From JAABVD01 sp965204545 (GTDB taxonomy: Bacteria > Verrucomicrobiota > Verrucomicrobiia > Opitutales > UBA2995), in assembly GCA_965204545.1 (NCBI GenBank), contig CBDBFA010000003.1, positions 2,480,001 to 2,544,000 on the forward strand: a stretch of 64,000 bases of DNA. Direction: 5' to 3'. Both the position numbers and the translations under genes were made by a program. This document shows positions 51,945 through 61,118 of this stretch, one piece after another. Below the pieces are notes generated by a model. The model saw nothing but the letters and a program-made list of their open reading frames with translations, made no database searches and was not told where the DNA came from. Numbering within the stretch: position 1 is the stretch's first letter; each line of letters begins with the position of its first letter.

Positions 51945-52363
51945 AACCATAGATGTGTCCTGTCTCTGTGGTTAATCTTCCCTTCTTTGCGTTACTTTGC
52001 GCTCTTGGCGAGAGGCAAATCTTCTTCACCCTCTTTGGATCACGATCACGATTATCCGTGCTCATCCGTGTAATCCGTGGTTCACATTTCTCCCTTTTCC
52101 CCATGAGATCTTCCTGATAGGCCAAAATGTGACGATTTAGTACCAAGTATGTGAAAAACGGTTATAACAAAGTGAATTTTTTTCTTGATTGCGATTAATA
52201 ATTATAAAACCTTTGCTCCCTGATTTGGAACCATCTGTGAAATTTACTCCCTCAGTTTTGCCGGACGGCGGGCTAAGTGAAGTCCCCGTCTTGAATGAAG
52301 GGGCAGCTTGATTTGTCGGGAAAATTACGCTCAATGTGCCGTTTTATCAAACTCAAGGGCTCC
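51945..52363. repeat. Repeat words then the TonB-receptor leader
   Basis: From 51945 to about 52090 the gap holds CTGTCTCTGTGGTTAATC, CTTTGCGTTACTTTGCGC, CTTGGCGAGAGGC, GATCACGATCACGATTATCC and GTGCTCATCCGTGTAATCC. From 52135 on the sequence is AT-rich without repeats and must carry the promoter of the TonB receptor; a TATAAA box lies near 52202. No gene seen. Confidence 0.65.
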
Positions 52364-55300
52364 ATGAATCCAAATTTCCACGGCATGCGTCGATTACTGC
52401 TGATCATAGGAAGCCTGATTCCGTTCAGTGGATGGCTGTTGGCCCAGGATGAAGAAGATGAGGACCTCGGGGATATCTACCTGTTGTCTCCCTTCACCGT
52501 GGATGCCAGCGGGGACCGTGGTTACTTGTCGACCAATTCGACCTCGGGCACGAGTCTGAATACCTTGATCAAGGATATTCCCATGGCCATCGAGGTGATC
52601 AACGCCGAATTTCTCGAGGACACGGGTGCGACCGATTTCGATGAAGCATTGAGGTATTCATCGGGGGTTTTCCTGGACCAATTCTCCGCCTCCGACGGTG
52701 TGGGCGTCGACGGCGCCAATACGCCGGGCGCGAATGAGGTGGACAGCTCCGACCGTTCGCCTTCCTCCCGCGGAGGAACGGGGGGCCGTTTCGCCAATGT
52801 GACCATCATCAGGGGGTTCAACGTTCCCTTTCAGAACCGCGACGGCTTCCGTTACGGCGGTCTCATCGCTCAATACGGCACCATTCTGGGGGGTATCATC
52901 GATACGGTCAACGTGGAGCGGATGGAAGTGGTGCGCGGACCCAATTCGCTGCTCTACGGCATCGGCGTTCTTTCCGGCATCGTTAACGTGATTCCCAAGC
53001 GCCCGCTTTCCGCCCCGGTGCAGGAGGTGACGTTAGGAGTTGGCAGCGACGGGTATTTGCGCAGAACCATCGATGTGACGGGACCTCTGTCCAAGGATTT
53101 TCTGGGAGGGCAACTGAACTACCGGGTGGCCGCCGCCCATGATGAGCGCGAACACTGGACCGATTGGCGGAGTTCGGAACTGAAATATTACGTGGGGCAG
53201 TTGCAGTGGCAGACGAATAAGGTATCTCTTCTGGTGGAGGGCCAGTATTTCAACCAGCAATATAACGGTATCGGCGCCCAGCACCTCCACGACAACCTGA
53301 ATGCCGCCATCGACCTCAACGCCCGCAACGAATACGGCGAGCAATACAATTTTACCAAAGGGCTGGGGGGCCTGCCCGAATCCTACCGCATCACCGGTCC
53401 GGACACCTATCATTATCGCAAGGAGGAAAATTTACTGGTCAACCTGGATATCACCCCCATCGAGAACCTCACCGTATCGGCCGGAATGTTTCTGACCAAC
53501 GCCCGCGAGGAGATATTCAACGTCAATCTTTCGACCTTGAACAATATCGAAAGGGCTTTGGACGTGAAGGGTGTTTTGTATGGGCGGCCCAATGACCCGA
53601 ATACGGAAAATCCCCAGGAGATCATCGATTGGTTCGACCAATACGTCACCATTAACGAAAACCCCCATATCGAGAAACATCCCCTGGACCGGCGCAACCT
53701 GCGCGACTTTCGTTTGGCCCGATATTGGTGGGAGAAAGACCCGGAAACGACCACATCGGATCAGTATCGTGTGCGGGCGACCTACAATTTCGAAACTCCC
53801 TTCCTCGGGGGGAATGCCAAGCATACCTTTTTGGTTGGGCGTCACGATATCAAGGACGTGGCCGACTTCACCATCGGAGCGGAACGCATCGACTGGCAAT
53901 ATGCCAGCAAGGATGAGTTGGCCACAGATGATATCCTGATAGAGAGGAACATCCACGACCACAGCGTGATCCGCTACAATGGCGAGCCCACCGGATTGCC
54001 TGGCAGGGAGTTTCGCAATGTCGAGGTCTGGTTTACCGGCCATTACGCCCTCTACCAGGGCCAATTTTTCGACGATAAACTGGGGATGATTCTGGGCGCG
54101 CGGCACGACCGGTTCCACTCGCGGGACCGCAAGTACGACCGTTTCGATGAATTCGCCGCTTACGGCCCCGGTTACACCGGCCCGGCCCTGGAACTCGCCC
54201 CGCCCGATGGGGTGGTACTCAATCCGGATAATGAAACGTTCGGTTTCTTCCCCCTCCCCGAGGGAGTCAGCGAGTACATTCCAGATCCCACGGGGGCGGA
54301 AAAGACCACCACTCAGACCATTGCCTTGAACTACAAACTCCGCGACGACCTCACCATCTACGCGGTGAGCGCGGAGGGCCTGACCCCCAATACGGGAGCC
54401 CGGGACGGCAATCTGGACGGCCTTCCCTCCGAACAAAGCCTGAGCCAGGAAATCGGTCTGAAATTCGATTTCTGGGATGGCAAGTTGTCCGGCACTGTCT
54501 CGGCTTACCAGATCGAACGGGAAAATGCGGTGTGGTTTTATGAAGGCGCCCCGGCTCCGGCTGAATGGGTGGGGGGAATACATGCCCTGGACCAGGAAGG
54601 TAATGACGCCAATGGTTTCGATCCCGCTTTGGTGGTCGATCATGGCGCTCCGGTATCCTACCCGCTGGATTCCCATTACTTCACCGAGGAGGGGGTCGAG
54701 TTGCAAAAAATACGCCAAATCATACGGGATGAGCAGGGCAAAATTATTGGGCTCACGATCGATTGGCCCGATGGCCTTCTCGGTATCGAAGGGCACCGGT
54801 CGGACACCACCAACCCGCGCAATTACGTGTATCTGGACTACGCAAAACTGGACCTCCCGGCCATCGACCGCAACGGCAACGAAACCGGCAAAACCTGGCG
54901 CTATTATCTGGAAAAGGCCTTTGCCGACCGCAGTCGCAGCGCCTCGGTATTCCAGGCCCAGGCCGGGCCGGATGATTTCGATCCCATGCCCTACAGCCGC
55001 TCCCGAGGCACCACCTTGGGTTTGAATCCCAGTGTGCCGAACTCGAGCGGAACCAATATTCTCTACGACGATAAGTCGACCGGCTACGACCTTCAGCTCA
55101 TTTATTCGCCCCTGGATAATTGGCAGTTGATTTTCTCTTACGCCAAAACAGAAAGAGAAGTGGACGGTTCCTTCAAGATGGTTGACACCATCGACCCCGA
55201 AAGCGGAATGGTATTCGGGACGGAATACGATATTTGGGTGCGAACCTTTGGCCGGGAAGCCTTTGGGCTGGAGGAAAATGACACCGATGGAGATGGGGTG

Positions 55301-55780
55301 GTGGACACCGTGACCAAGAACGGTCAACCGATTTCCTTGGGAGATGTGAGCCCGACTGATCTGGTGGGTGGATTGGAAGGGGTCAGCCTCTATACCGGCG
55401 CGGAGGACGCGGCTTCACTCTGGACCCGATACACCTTTTCCGAAGGGTTTCTCAAAGGCATCAACGCCGGTATCGGTGTGATTTACACCGGACCCCAACC
55501 CACCTCCATACCCATCGGGGGGAACGATCTGGCCTCAAATCTGTTTCGAACCCCCGACACTCCCGAGCGCTACAGGGTCAATTCCGCATTGCGCTATTCC
55601 TGGGATTGGAAAGACCATCTTTTCTCGCTCAGGCTCAACGTATACAACCTCCTGGATGACCAGAAGGGACAAGCCTTCGCCATCTATACCGATACCATGG
55701 ATCAATCCCGCGTGCAGCGCCGCACCGACGTCTACTATACCCCCCGAAGTTATCGCTTGACCATGACGGTAGATTTTTAA
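52364..55780 (+). CDS. TonB-dependent outer-membrane receptor
   Basis: This large 1138-residue receptor probably imports a carbohydrate breakdown product or siderophore; the ligand is unknown. The start at 52364 gives MNPNFHGMRRLLLIIGSLIP, a signal peptide ending at WLLAQ, then an acidic linker and LLSPFTVDASGDRGYLSTNS, the pre-plug segment common in Verrucomicrobiota. The plug follows (LIKDIPMAIEVINAEFLEDT, VERMEVVRGPNSLLYGIGVL, SGIVNVIPKRP). The rest is the beta-barrel, ending RTDVYYTPRSYRLTMTVDF with the usual C-terminal Phe. An earlier start at 52295 is possible but gives a longer leader without sense. Confidence 0.94.
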   Translation: MNPNFHGMRRLLLIIGSLIPFSGWLLAQDEEDEDLGDIYLLSPFTVDASGDRGYLSTNSTSGTSLNTLIKDIPMAIEVINAEFLEDTGATDFDEALRYSSGVFLDQFSASDGVGVDGANTPGANEVDSSDRSPSSRGGTGGRFANVTIIRGFNVPFQNRDGFRYGGLIAQYGTILGGIIDTVNVERMEVVRGPNSLLYGIGVLSGIVNVIPKRPLSAPVQEVTLGVGSDGYLRRTIDVTGPLSKDFLGGQLNYRVAAAHDEREHWTDWRSSELKYYVGQLQWQTNKVSLLVEGQYFNQQYNGIGAQHLHDNLNAAIDLNARNEYGEQYNFTKGLGGLPESYRITGPDTYHYRKEENLLVNLDITPIENLTVSAGMFLTNAREEIFNVNLSTLNNIERALDVKGVLYGRPNDPNTENPQEIIDWFDQYVTINENPHIEKHPLDRRNLRDFRLARYWWEKDPETTTSDQYRVRATYNFETPFLGGNAKHTFLVGRHDIKDVADFTIGAERIDWQYASKDELATDDILIERNIHDHSVIRYNGEPTGLPGREFRNVEVWFTGHYALYQGQFFDDKLGMILGARHDRFHSRDRKYDRFDEFAAYGPGYTGPALELAPPDGVVLNPDNETFGFFPLPEGVSEYIPDPTGAEKTTTQTIALNYKLRDDLTIYAVSAEGLTPNTGARDGNLDGLPSEQSLSQEIGLKFDFWDGKLSGTVSAYQIERENAVWFYEGAPAPAEWVGGIHALDQEGNDANGFDPALVVDHGAPVSYPLDSHYFTEEGVELQKIRQIIRDEQGKIIGLTIDWPDGLLGIEGHRSDTTNPRNYVYLDYAKLDLPAIDRNGNETGKTWRYYLEKAFADRSRSASVFQAQAGPDDFDPMPYSRSRGTTLGLNPSVPNSSGTNILYDDKSTGYDLQLIYSPLDNWQLIFSYAKTEREVDGSFKMVDTIDPESGMVFGTEYDIWVRTFGREAFGLEENDTDGDGVVDTVTKNGQPISLGDVSPTDLVGGLEGVSLYTGAEDAASLWTRYTFSEGFLKGINAGIGVIYTGPQPTSIPIGGNDLASNLFRTPDTPERYRVNSALRYSWDWKDHLFSLRLNVYNLLDDQKGQAFAIYTDTMDQSRVQRRTDVYYTPRSYRLTMTVDF

Positions 55781-55849
55781 AATTTCTCCTCACCTTGGAT
55801 CCCCCCCCAAAGTATTACTAGAAAACCATCAACTGATATTGAAATTAAT

Positions 55850-58693
55850 ATGAAAAAAATATTACTTACACTGACCTCGATATTTTGTGTTGGTTCGCTC
55901 TTTGCGGACCATTTCCAGAAGATCGACGATTTTGAATCCTACACTGTAGGCCAGGCGCCGGCAGGCGCGAACATGCCGGGGCCGGATGGAATGCCGAACC
56001 CGGAAGAGGGGCCTTGGTGGAATCATTTGGATGTTGTGGAGGACCGCGCCACCGACCCGCATATTCGGGTGGTCGAAGACCCTTTCAACATGGGTCAGGG
56101 AAACGTTCTTGAAATTTATCCCGGTGTGCCATTGAGCACTTCCAGCCTCAATCATACCATCACTCGGTCCCTCTCGGATGATCAGTCAATCAAGGTTGAC
56201 TTGGAAGACCTGAATGCGGTCTCCACCTTCTATTTCAGAGTAGGCCGCCCCTTGGTGGATGGAGTTCCCGGTGAAGCGGACATGACCTGGGGAATGGTGG
56301 CAGATACGGCCAAAGGGGACAACCCCATACACGCCTATGGCAGCTATTCAGTGTTGGGGCGTATTGAGGCCAACGGGGGAATCGATATCCGAGATGGCGG
56401 TAGTTATGTCAATCTGCAGGATGTCAACGCCGGTGAAGGTCTGGATACCCAGACGTGGTATGAGATCTGGTTTGTCGTCAATCACGGGGCAAATACCTTT
56501 GAGCAATACGTCAGGGGTGGAACGGATTTTCCGGTCCAAACCAAGATGACCTGGGAGGGAAATGAAGGTGGCAACGCCGCATACCGTAACCAGACGGTGG
56601 ATCCGCTTGACACCCTTTTGTTCATCACCAGCGCGGGTAATACCGATCTCATCAAAGGCAAGGACCCGATGTATTTGGATGATTTCTATGTCGATCACAC
56701 CGGCAGGAACCTGAATACTCCGGGCGGTTTCATTAAGGTCGACGATTTTGAAACTTACACTTCAGGCCAGCCGCCGGCAGGCGCGAGCATGCCGGGGCCG
56801 GATGGAATGCCGAACCCGGAAGAGGGGCCTTGGTGGAATCATTTGGATGTTGTGGAAGACCGTGCCACCGACCCGCATATTCGGGTGGTCGAAGACCCTT
56901 TCAACGCGGGTCAGGGAAACGTTCTTGAAATTTATCCCGGTGTGCCATTGAGCACTTCCAGCCTCAATCATACCATCACTCGGTCCCTCTCGGATGATCA
57001 GTCAATCAAGGTTGACTTGGAAGACCTGAATGCGGTCTCCACCTTCTATTTCAGAGTAGGCCGCCCCTTGGTGGATGGAGTTCCCGGTGAAGCGGACATG
57101 ACCTGGGGAATGGTGGCAGATACGGCCAAAGGGGACAACCCCATACACGCCTATGGCAGCTATTCAGTGTTGGGGCGTATTGAGGCCAACGGGGGAATCG
57201 ATATCCGAGATGGCGGTAGTTATGTCAATCTGCAGGATGTCAACGCCGGTGAAGGTCTGGATACCCAGACGTGGTATGAGATCTGGTTTGTCGTCAATCA
57301 CGGGGCAAATACCTTTGAGCAATACGTCAGGGGTGGAACGGATTTTCCGGTCCAAACCAAGATGACCTGGGAGGGAAATGAAGGTGGCAACGCCGCATAC
57401 CGTAACCAGACGGTGGATCCGCTTGACACCCTTTTGTTCATCACCAGCGCGGGTAATACCGATCTCATCAAAGGCAAGGACCCGATGTATTTGGATGATT
57501 TCTATGTCTTTCCCAACGGCAGGAACCTGAATTCTCCTGGCGTTGCCGTGGGAGAAGGAGAACCCCCCCCACCTCCGCCGTTGTTAGCCCTTGATTTCGA
57601 GGGTGACACGGTAGGTGAGCAGCCCTCTGTGAGCGATTCCACCTTTTCGCCGAGTTCCAACACCGCCACCAACGGCGCCGTAGTTATCGATAGCACTTCC
57701 GACCCGGCCAACCCTTTGAGCGGAAAGAGCCTCTATATTTACGATCAGGCCGGCGACGCCCCAACGCACTTTCGGTTTCCCTTTAACGGGGGAACCAATC
57801 GATCCGAGGTGCATTTGAGTTTCGATTTTCAAAGGGCTTATGCGGCTACCGATACGGACACCCGGGTTCATGTTGCTTTGGGGCGTGTCGGGGACAGGCT
57901 GAACAATTCCGACTTCCGGCCCTTTGAACTCAGGCTGAGAAATGACGGTACCGTCAGGCTCAATAGACTGGGTGGAACTACCACCATCGGAACCTATAAC
58001 CTCGATTCGGCCAATAGTATCAACATACTGGCCAACTCCCACGACACCGATTCGGTAGACTACGATCTGCCGGGTTTGGGCTCCGGCACTGTAGCGCCCA
58101 ATACTCTCCATTTGTTTGTCAATGGGGAAAAAATGGGGGAGCATGATTTTCACGTCACGCCTGACCCGGCCAATGCTCCTGAGGTCATTTTCAACGAGCA
58201 GAATGATGATTTGGGACAATTTGCCCTTTACCAGGATACCAGCCGACAAGGGGGAATTGTATTCGATAATATAAAACTGAGTTCCTTTGCACCCGTCCCG
58301 TCGGGCAAGTTCATCAATATTTCCACCCGCGCCATGGTGGGAACAGGGGATAACGTAATGATTGGCGGTTTCATTGTCGGAGAGGCCCTCCAGCAAGTGT
58401 TGGTCGAAGCTATTGGGCCGGAATTGGCGGATAGGGGCGTTGCCGGAGCACTGGCCGATCCGGTGCTCACCGTAACCGCCGCTGATGGAACGGTATTAAT
58501 GGTCAACGACAACTGGGAGGACTCTCAGGGGCAGTTGGTAACTCAACTTTGGGGAGGCAGTCCAAACCTGGCTGCTGGTAGTGCGAGTTCCGCCGCCGTT
58601 CTCACTCTGGAGCCCGGCAATTATACCGCCAAGGTTGAAGGAAAGGATGGAACAACCGGGGTTGCGCTTGTCGAAGTGTATCAGATCGACTAA
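55850..58693 (+). CDS. Secreted multidomain protein with an internal 816-bp tandem duplication
   Basis: A 947-residue secreted protein (signal peptide KKILLTLTSIFCVGSLFA). Residues about 21-292 and 293-564 are two almost identical copies of one beta-sandwich-like domain (start FQKIDDFESYTVGQAPAGAN, second copy FIKVDDFETYTSGQPPAGAS), encoded by an 816-bp direct duplication. A Pro-rich linker (EPPPPPP) leads to a third lectin-like domain (LDFEGDTVGEQPSVSDSTFS). The C-terminal about 125 residues (FINISTRAMVGTGDNVMIGG ... GVALVEVYQ) form a module shared with the gene at 59082. Binding to polysaccharide is a guess from fold; no enzyme motif is visible. It follows the TonB receptor. Confidence 0.78.
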   Translation: MKKILLTLTSIFCVGSLFADHFQKIDDFESYTVGQAPAGANMPGPDGMPNPEEGPWWNHLDVVEDRATDPHIRVVEDPFNMGQGNVLEIYPGVPLSTSSLNHTITRSLSDDQSIKVDLEDLNAVSTFYFRVGRPLVDGVPGEADMTWGMVADTAKGDNPIHAYGSYSVLGRIEANGGIDIRDGGSYVNLQDVNAGEGLDTQTWYEIWFVVNHGANTFEQYVRGGTDFPVQTKMTWEGNEGGNAAYRNQTVDPLDTLLFITSAGNTDLIKGKDPMYLDDFYVDHTGRNLNTPGGFIKVDDFETYTSGQPPAGASMPGPDGMPNPEEGPWWNHLDVVEDRATDPHIRVVEDPFNAGQGNVLEIYPGVPLSTSSLNHTITRSLSDDQSIKVDLEDLNAVSTFYFRVGRPLVDGVPGEADMTWGMVADTAKGDNPIHAYGSYSVLGRIEANGGIDIRDGGSYVNLQDVNAGEGLDTQTWYEIWFVVNHGANTFEQYVRGGTDFPVQTKMTWEGNEGGNAAYRNQTVDPLDTLLFITSAGNTDLIKGKDPMYLDDFYVFPNGRNLNSPGVAVGEGEPPPPPPLLALDFEGDTVGEQPSVSDSTFSPSSNTATNGAVVIDSTSDPANPLSGKSLYIYDQAGDAPTHFRFPFNGGTNRSEVHLSFDFQRAYAATDTDTRVHVALGRVGDRLNNSDFRPFELRLRNDGTVRLNRLGGTTTIGTYNLDSANSINILANSHDTDSVDYDLPGLGSGTVAPNTLHLFVNGEKMGEHDFHVTPDPANAPEVIFNEQNDDLGQFALYQDTSRQGGIVFDNIKLSSFAPVPSGKFINISTRAMVGTGDNVMIGGFIVGEALQQVLVEAIGPELADRGVAGALADPVLTVTAADGTVLMVNDNWEDSQGQLVTQLWGGSPNLAAGSASSAAVLTLEPGNYTAKVEGKDGTTGVALVEVYQID
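55911..56726 (+). repeat. Intragenic tandem duplication, copy 1
   Basis: This is the first of two 816-bp units. Apart from the first about 50 bp and the last about 30 bp it is nearly identical to 56727-57542; differences seen include ATG versus GCG before GGTCAGG, and GAGGACCGC versus GAAGACCGT. Confidence 0.9.
56727..57542 (+). repeat. Intragenic tandem duplication, copy 2
   Basis: This is the second 816-bp unit, in frame (272 codons). Near-identity at the base level, including silent positions, indicates a recent duplication or ongoing gene conversion. Confidence 0.9.
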
Positions 58694-58745
58694 AGGCTCT
58701 CGTTCCCTCACACCACATAAACCGGCAACGATAATTCTTTGAATG

Positions 58746-58774
58746 GCCGGGGCAGGCGGTATTCCTGCCCCGGC
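58746..58774 (+). terminator. Strong hairpin, possible terminator
   Basis: GCCGGGGCAGG (58746-58756) pairs perfectly with CCTGCCCCGGC (58764-58774) around a 7-nt loop. It lies about 55 bp after the stop of the gene ending at 58693. A T run is lacking, so this is not a classical Rho-independent terminator. Confidence 0.5.
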
Positions 58775-58832
58775 TATTCCTGCCCGGTGGAATGGTTAAC
58801 CCGTCACCCCGTCCGGGAAAGCGATACGAAGA

Positions 58833-58957
58833 AAGGGGTCAGCCCTAGTATTGAAGTATTAACCACTGATCGACACGGGTAAGGAAGTTAATCCTGGTAG
58901 CAGAGAAAGGGGACTTATCGGAACCCTTCAATACTTCAATACTAGGGCTGACCCCTT
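58833..58957. repeat. GGGGTCA palindrome, divergent copy (E)
   Basis: Perfect 28-bp arms AAGGGGTCAGCCCTAGTATT plus GAAGTATT (58833-58860) and complement 58930-58957. The head AAGGGGTCA is shared with copies A-D, but the rest of the stem differs. The loop contains GAAAGGGGACTTATC, another G4-headed word. Confidence 0.85.
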
Positions 58958-59081
58958 AACCCCGCTCCATATCCTGTCCATCCTGTGCATCCATGTTAAT
59001 TTTATGCCTTGATTGTTTATTGTGGCTATTTTTTATCCGTGCTCATCCGTGTAATTCGTGGTCGAGGTTTCGGAAGGAAGT

Positions 59082-60905
59082 ATGATTTACAGGTTCTTTG
59101 ATTCTCTCCGGCGAATCCTCACGGTTGGCTTGGCTTTGCTGTTTTCCAGTTGGGGGAATGCTCAAATTGCCGACCCTGTTCCCGGTGAAGCCGCAAGTAG
59201 TGGGATCACCTTGCAAATCGAGGAATTCGTTCAGATTCCCTCCAGTTCCGGTTCGGCCCCGCGGGCCCGAATCAATCATTTGAAACCCATGCGGGATGGA
59301 CAGGGGCGAGTAATGGTGAACGACCTGAACGGGCCCTTCTACGTAATTGCCAACGGAGAAGTCGGCCATTACATGAATTTCAGGGAGGAATTTCCGCGTT
59401 TGGCCACGTCACCGGGATTGGGTACCGGGTTTACCTCCTTTGCCTTTCACCCGGGTTTTGCCGACAACGGCAGATTTTACACCGCGCATAGTGAACGGGC
59501 GGGGTCGGGCCAAGCCGATTTTACCGGTCCGGTAAGTGGGGCCCCGATCGCTCTGCAGGGGGTCATTATGGAATGGATAGCCGACAATCCTTCGGCCAGC
59601 GTATTTTCGGGGAGCAAGCGTGAAGTCATGCGAGTGGATCTTACCCATACCATTCACGGCATGCAGGAAATCGCCTTCAATCCCAACGCTGTTCCGGGAG
59701 ATTCCGACTACGGTCTCTTGTACATCTGCATAGGAGATGCGGGCACTACCATTCGCGGTTATCCTCTCAACACGCATAGGTTGGACTCCGTGTTGGGGAC
59801 CATTTTGCGTATCGACCCTTCAGGAAATAACAGTGGGAACGGAAAATACGGCATTCCTGCGGACAATCCCTGGGCCACCGATGATAATCCCGACACTTTT
59901 GACGAAATCTGGGCCTACGGATTTCGCAATCCCCATCGCATAAGCTGGGATTTCGCAGGTGATGGGAAAATGCTCAGCGGGGATATCGGGGAACGGAATA
60001 TCGAGGAAGTGAATTTGATAGAGCCCGGCCATGATTATGGGTGGAACGAGCGGGAAGGAACGTTTGTCATCAACCCGGATTTCGAAAATAATCCGCAAAA
60101 CGGCGAGAGGGAAGAGGTTTTCGCCCTGCCTCCCAATGACGAGGAATTCGGCTACACCTACCCGGTTGCCCAATACGATCACGATCAAGGGTTGGCTATT
60201 GTCAGTGGATTCGTGTATCGCGGGTCCCTGGCCAATATTCTCACCGGGCAATTCATTTTCGGCGACATAGTGGACGGCAAAATTTACATGGTGGAAGCTG
60301 ATACTTTGCAGCAAGGGAGGCAATCGGAGATCAAGCAACTTGATCTGGAATTGGACGGGCGAAAAAGGACCATGTTACAGATCGTTGGCGATTCCCGGGT
60401 AGATCTGCGTTTCGGTATCGACCAAAACAAAGAACTTTACCTGCTGGAAAAACGTTGGGGCAGGATTTACAAAGTCTTGGGAGCGAGTTCGCCGGAGCTG
60501 GAACCGGCCAGTGGGGGCAAGTTCATAAATATCTCGACCCGCGCCATGGTGGGAACGGGGGAAAACGTAATGATTGGCGGTTTCATTATCGGAGAGGGCC
60601 TCCAGCAAGTGCTGATCCAGGCTGTAGGCCCGGAATTGGCAAATGCCGGCCTTTTCGATGCCATGGCCGACCCGGTACTGACCGTAACCGACAGTGAAGG
60701 TACGGTCTTAATGATGAACGACGACTGGGAGGATAGCCAGGCAGAGTTGGTGCGCGGTATTTGGGGAGACTTTATAAACCTGGCGGATGGCAGCGCGAGC
60801 TCGGCCGCCGTTCTCACCCTCAAGCCCGGTAACTATACCGCAAAGGTTGAAGGAAAGGATGGAACGACCGGAGTTGCGCTTGTCGAGGTGTATCAGATAG
60901 ACTAA
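59082..60905 (+). CDS. Secreted PQQ-dependent sugar dehydrogenase-like protein with the shared C-terminal module
   Basis: This 607-residue protein has a signal peptide (LRRILTVGLALLFSSWGNAQ). The propeller (residues about 30-475) matches the soluble aldose/sorbosone dehydrogenase family: TGFTSFAFHPGFADNGRFYT, HGMQEIAFNPNAVPGDSDYG, LLYICIGDAG, LDSVLGTILRIDPSG, WAYGFRNPHRISWDFAGDGK and DIGERNIEEVNLIEPGHDYG. These segments hold PQQ and calcium ligands in studied relatives. The last about 125 residues repeat the C-terminal module of the gene at 55850 (FINISTRAMVGTGENVMIGG ... VALVEVYQID). The start at 59082 is taken because the signal peptide begins there. The stop is followed within two bases by an octamer array. 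Confidence 0.87.
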   Translation: MIYRFFDSLRRILTVGLALLFSSWGNAQIADPVPGEAASSGITLQIEEFVQIPSSSGSAPRARINHLKPMRDGQGRVMVNDLNGPFYVIANGEVGHYMNFREEFPRLATSPGLGTGFTSFAFHPGFADNGRFYTAHSERAGSGQADFTGPVSGAPIALQGVIMEWIADNPSASVFSGSKREVMRVDLTHTIHGMQEIAFNPNAVPGDSDYGLLYICIGDAGTTIRGYPLNTHRLDSVLGTILRIDPSGNNSGNGKYGIPADNPWATDDNPDTFDEIWAYGFRNPHRISWDFAGDGKMLSGDIGERNIEEVNLIEPGHDYGWNEREGTFVINPDFENNPQNGEREEVFALPPNDEEFGYTYPVAQYDHDQGLAIVSGFVYRGSLANILTGQFIFGDIVDGKIYMVEADTLQQGRQSEIKQLDLELDGRKRTMLQIVGDSRVDLRFGIDQNKELYLLEKRWGRIYKVLGASSPELEPASGGKFINISTRAMVGTGENVMIGGFIIGEGLQQVLIQAVGPELANAGLFDAMADPVLTVTDSEGTVLMMNDDWEDSQAELVRGIWGDFINLADGSASSAAVLTLKPGNYTAKVEGKDGTTGVALVEVYQID

Positions 60906-60906
60906 A

Positions 60907-60947
60907 GGCACAAAGGCACAAAGGCACAAAGGCACAAAGGCACAAAG
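60907..60947. repeat. GGCACAAA octamer array, five copies
   Basis: Five perfect GGCACAAA units plus one G begin two bases after the TAA of the dehydrogenase gene. Next come GATTATAAGAATTAGG and TTGGCCACAAAATGCACAG, the same order of words as after the array at 37068. Confidence 0.97.
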
Positions 60948-61118
60948 ATTATAAGAATTAGGAAAGATTGGCCACAAAATGCACAGAACTCACAAGATGA
61001 GGACCGGTAGGGAATTGACTCTCGCAAAGCACGCCAAGAACGCAAAGAGGGGAAGAATTAGGAAGGAAAATCACGATTAATCTCAGAACCTTCAGCCTTT
61101 TTAACCTCTGAGTTCTCT
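60948..61118. repeat. Repeat words before the isomerase homologue
   Basis: This stretch has GATTATAAGAATTAGG, CTCGCAAAGCACGCCAAG, AACGCAAAGAGGGG, AATCACGATTAATCTCAG, CTTCAGCCTTTTTAACC and CTCTGAGTTCTCTGTGG, then the next gene. No gene or clear promoter is seen. Confidence 0.7.

Larger units (their letters stand above)
58694..59081. other. Gap with a hairpin, palindrome E and CCGTG words
   Basis: No gene. It contains a strong hairpin at 58746-58774, a GGGGTCA palindrome at 58833-58957, CATCCTGTCCATCCTGTGC near 58970-58990, and ATCCGTGCTCATCCGTG with TAATTCGTGGTC near 59035-59063, just before the next gene. Confidence 0.75.

Noticed and set aside
53432..55327. 631-codon open frame on the minus strand
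   Set aside because: It is antisense to the TonB receptor, whose plug and barrel motifs are unmistakable.
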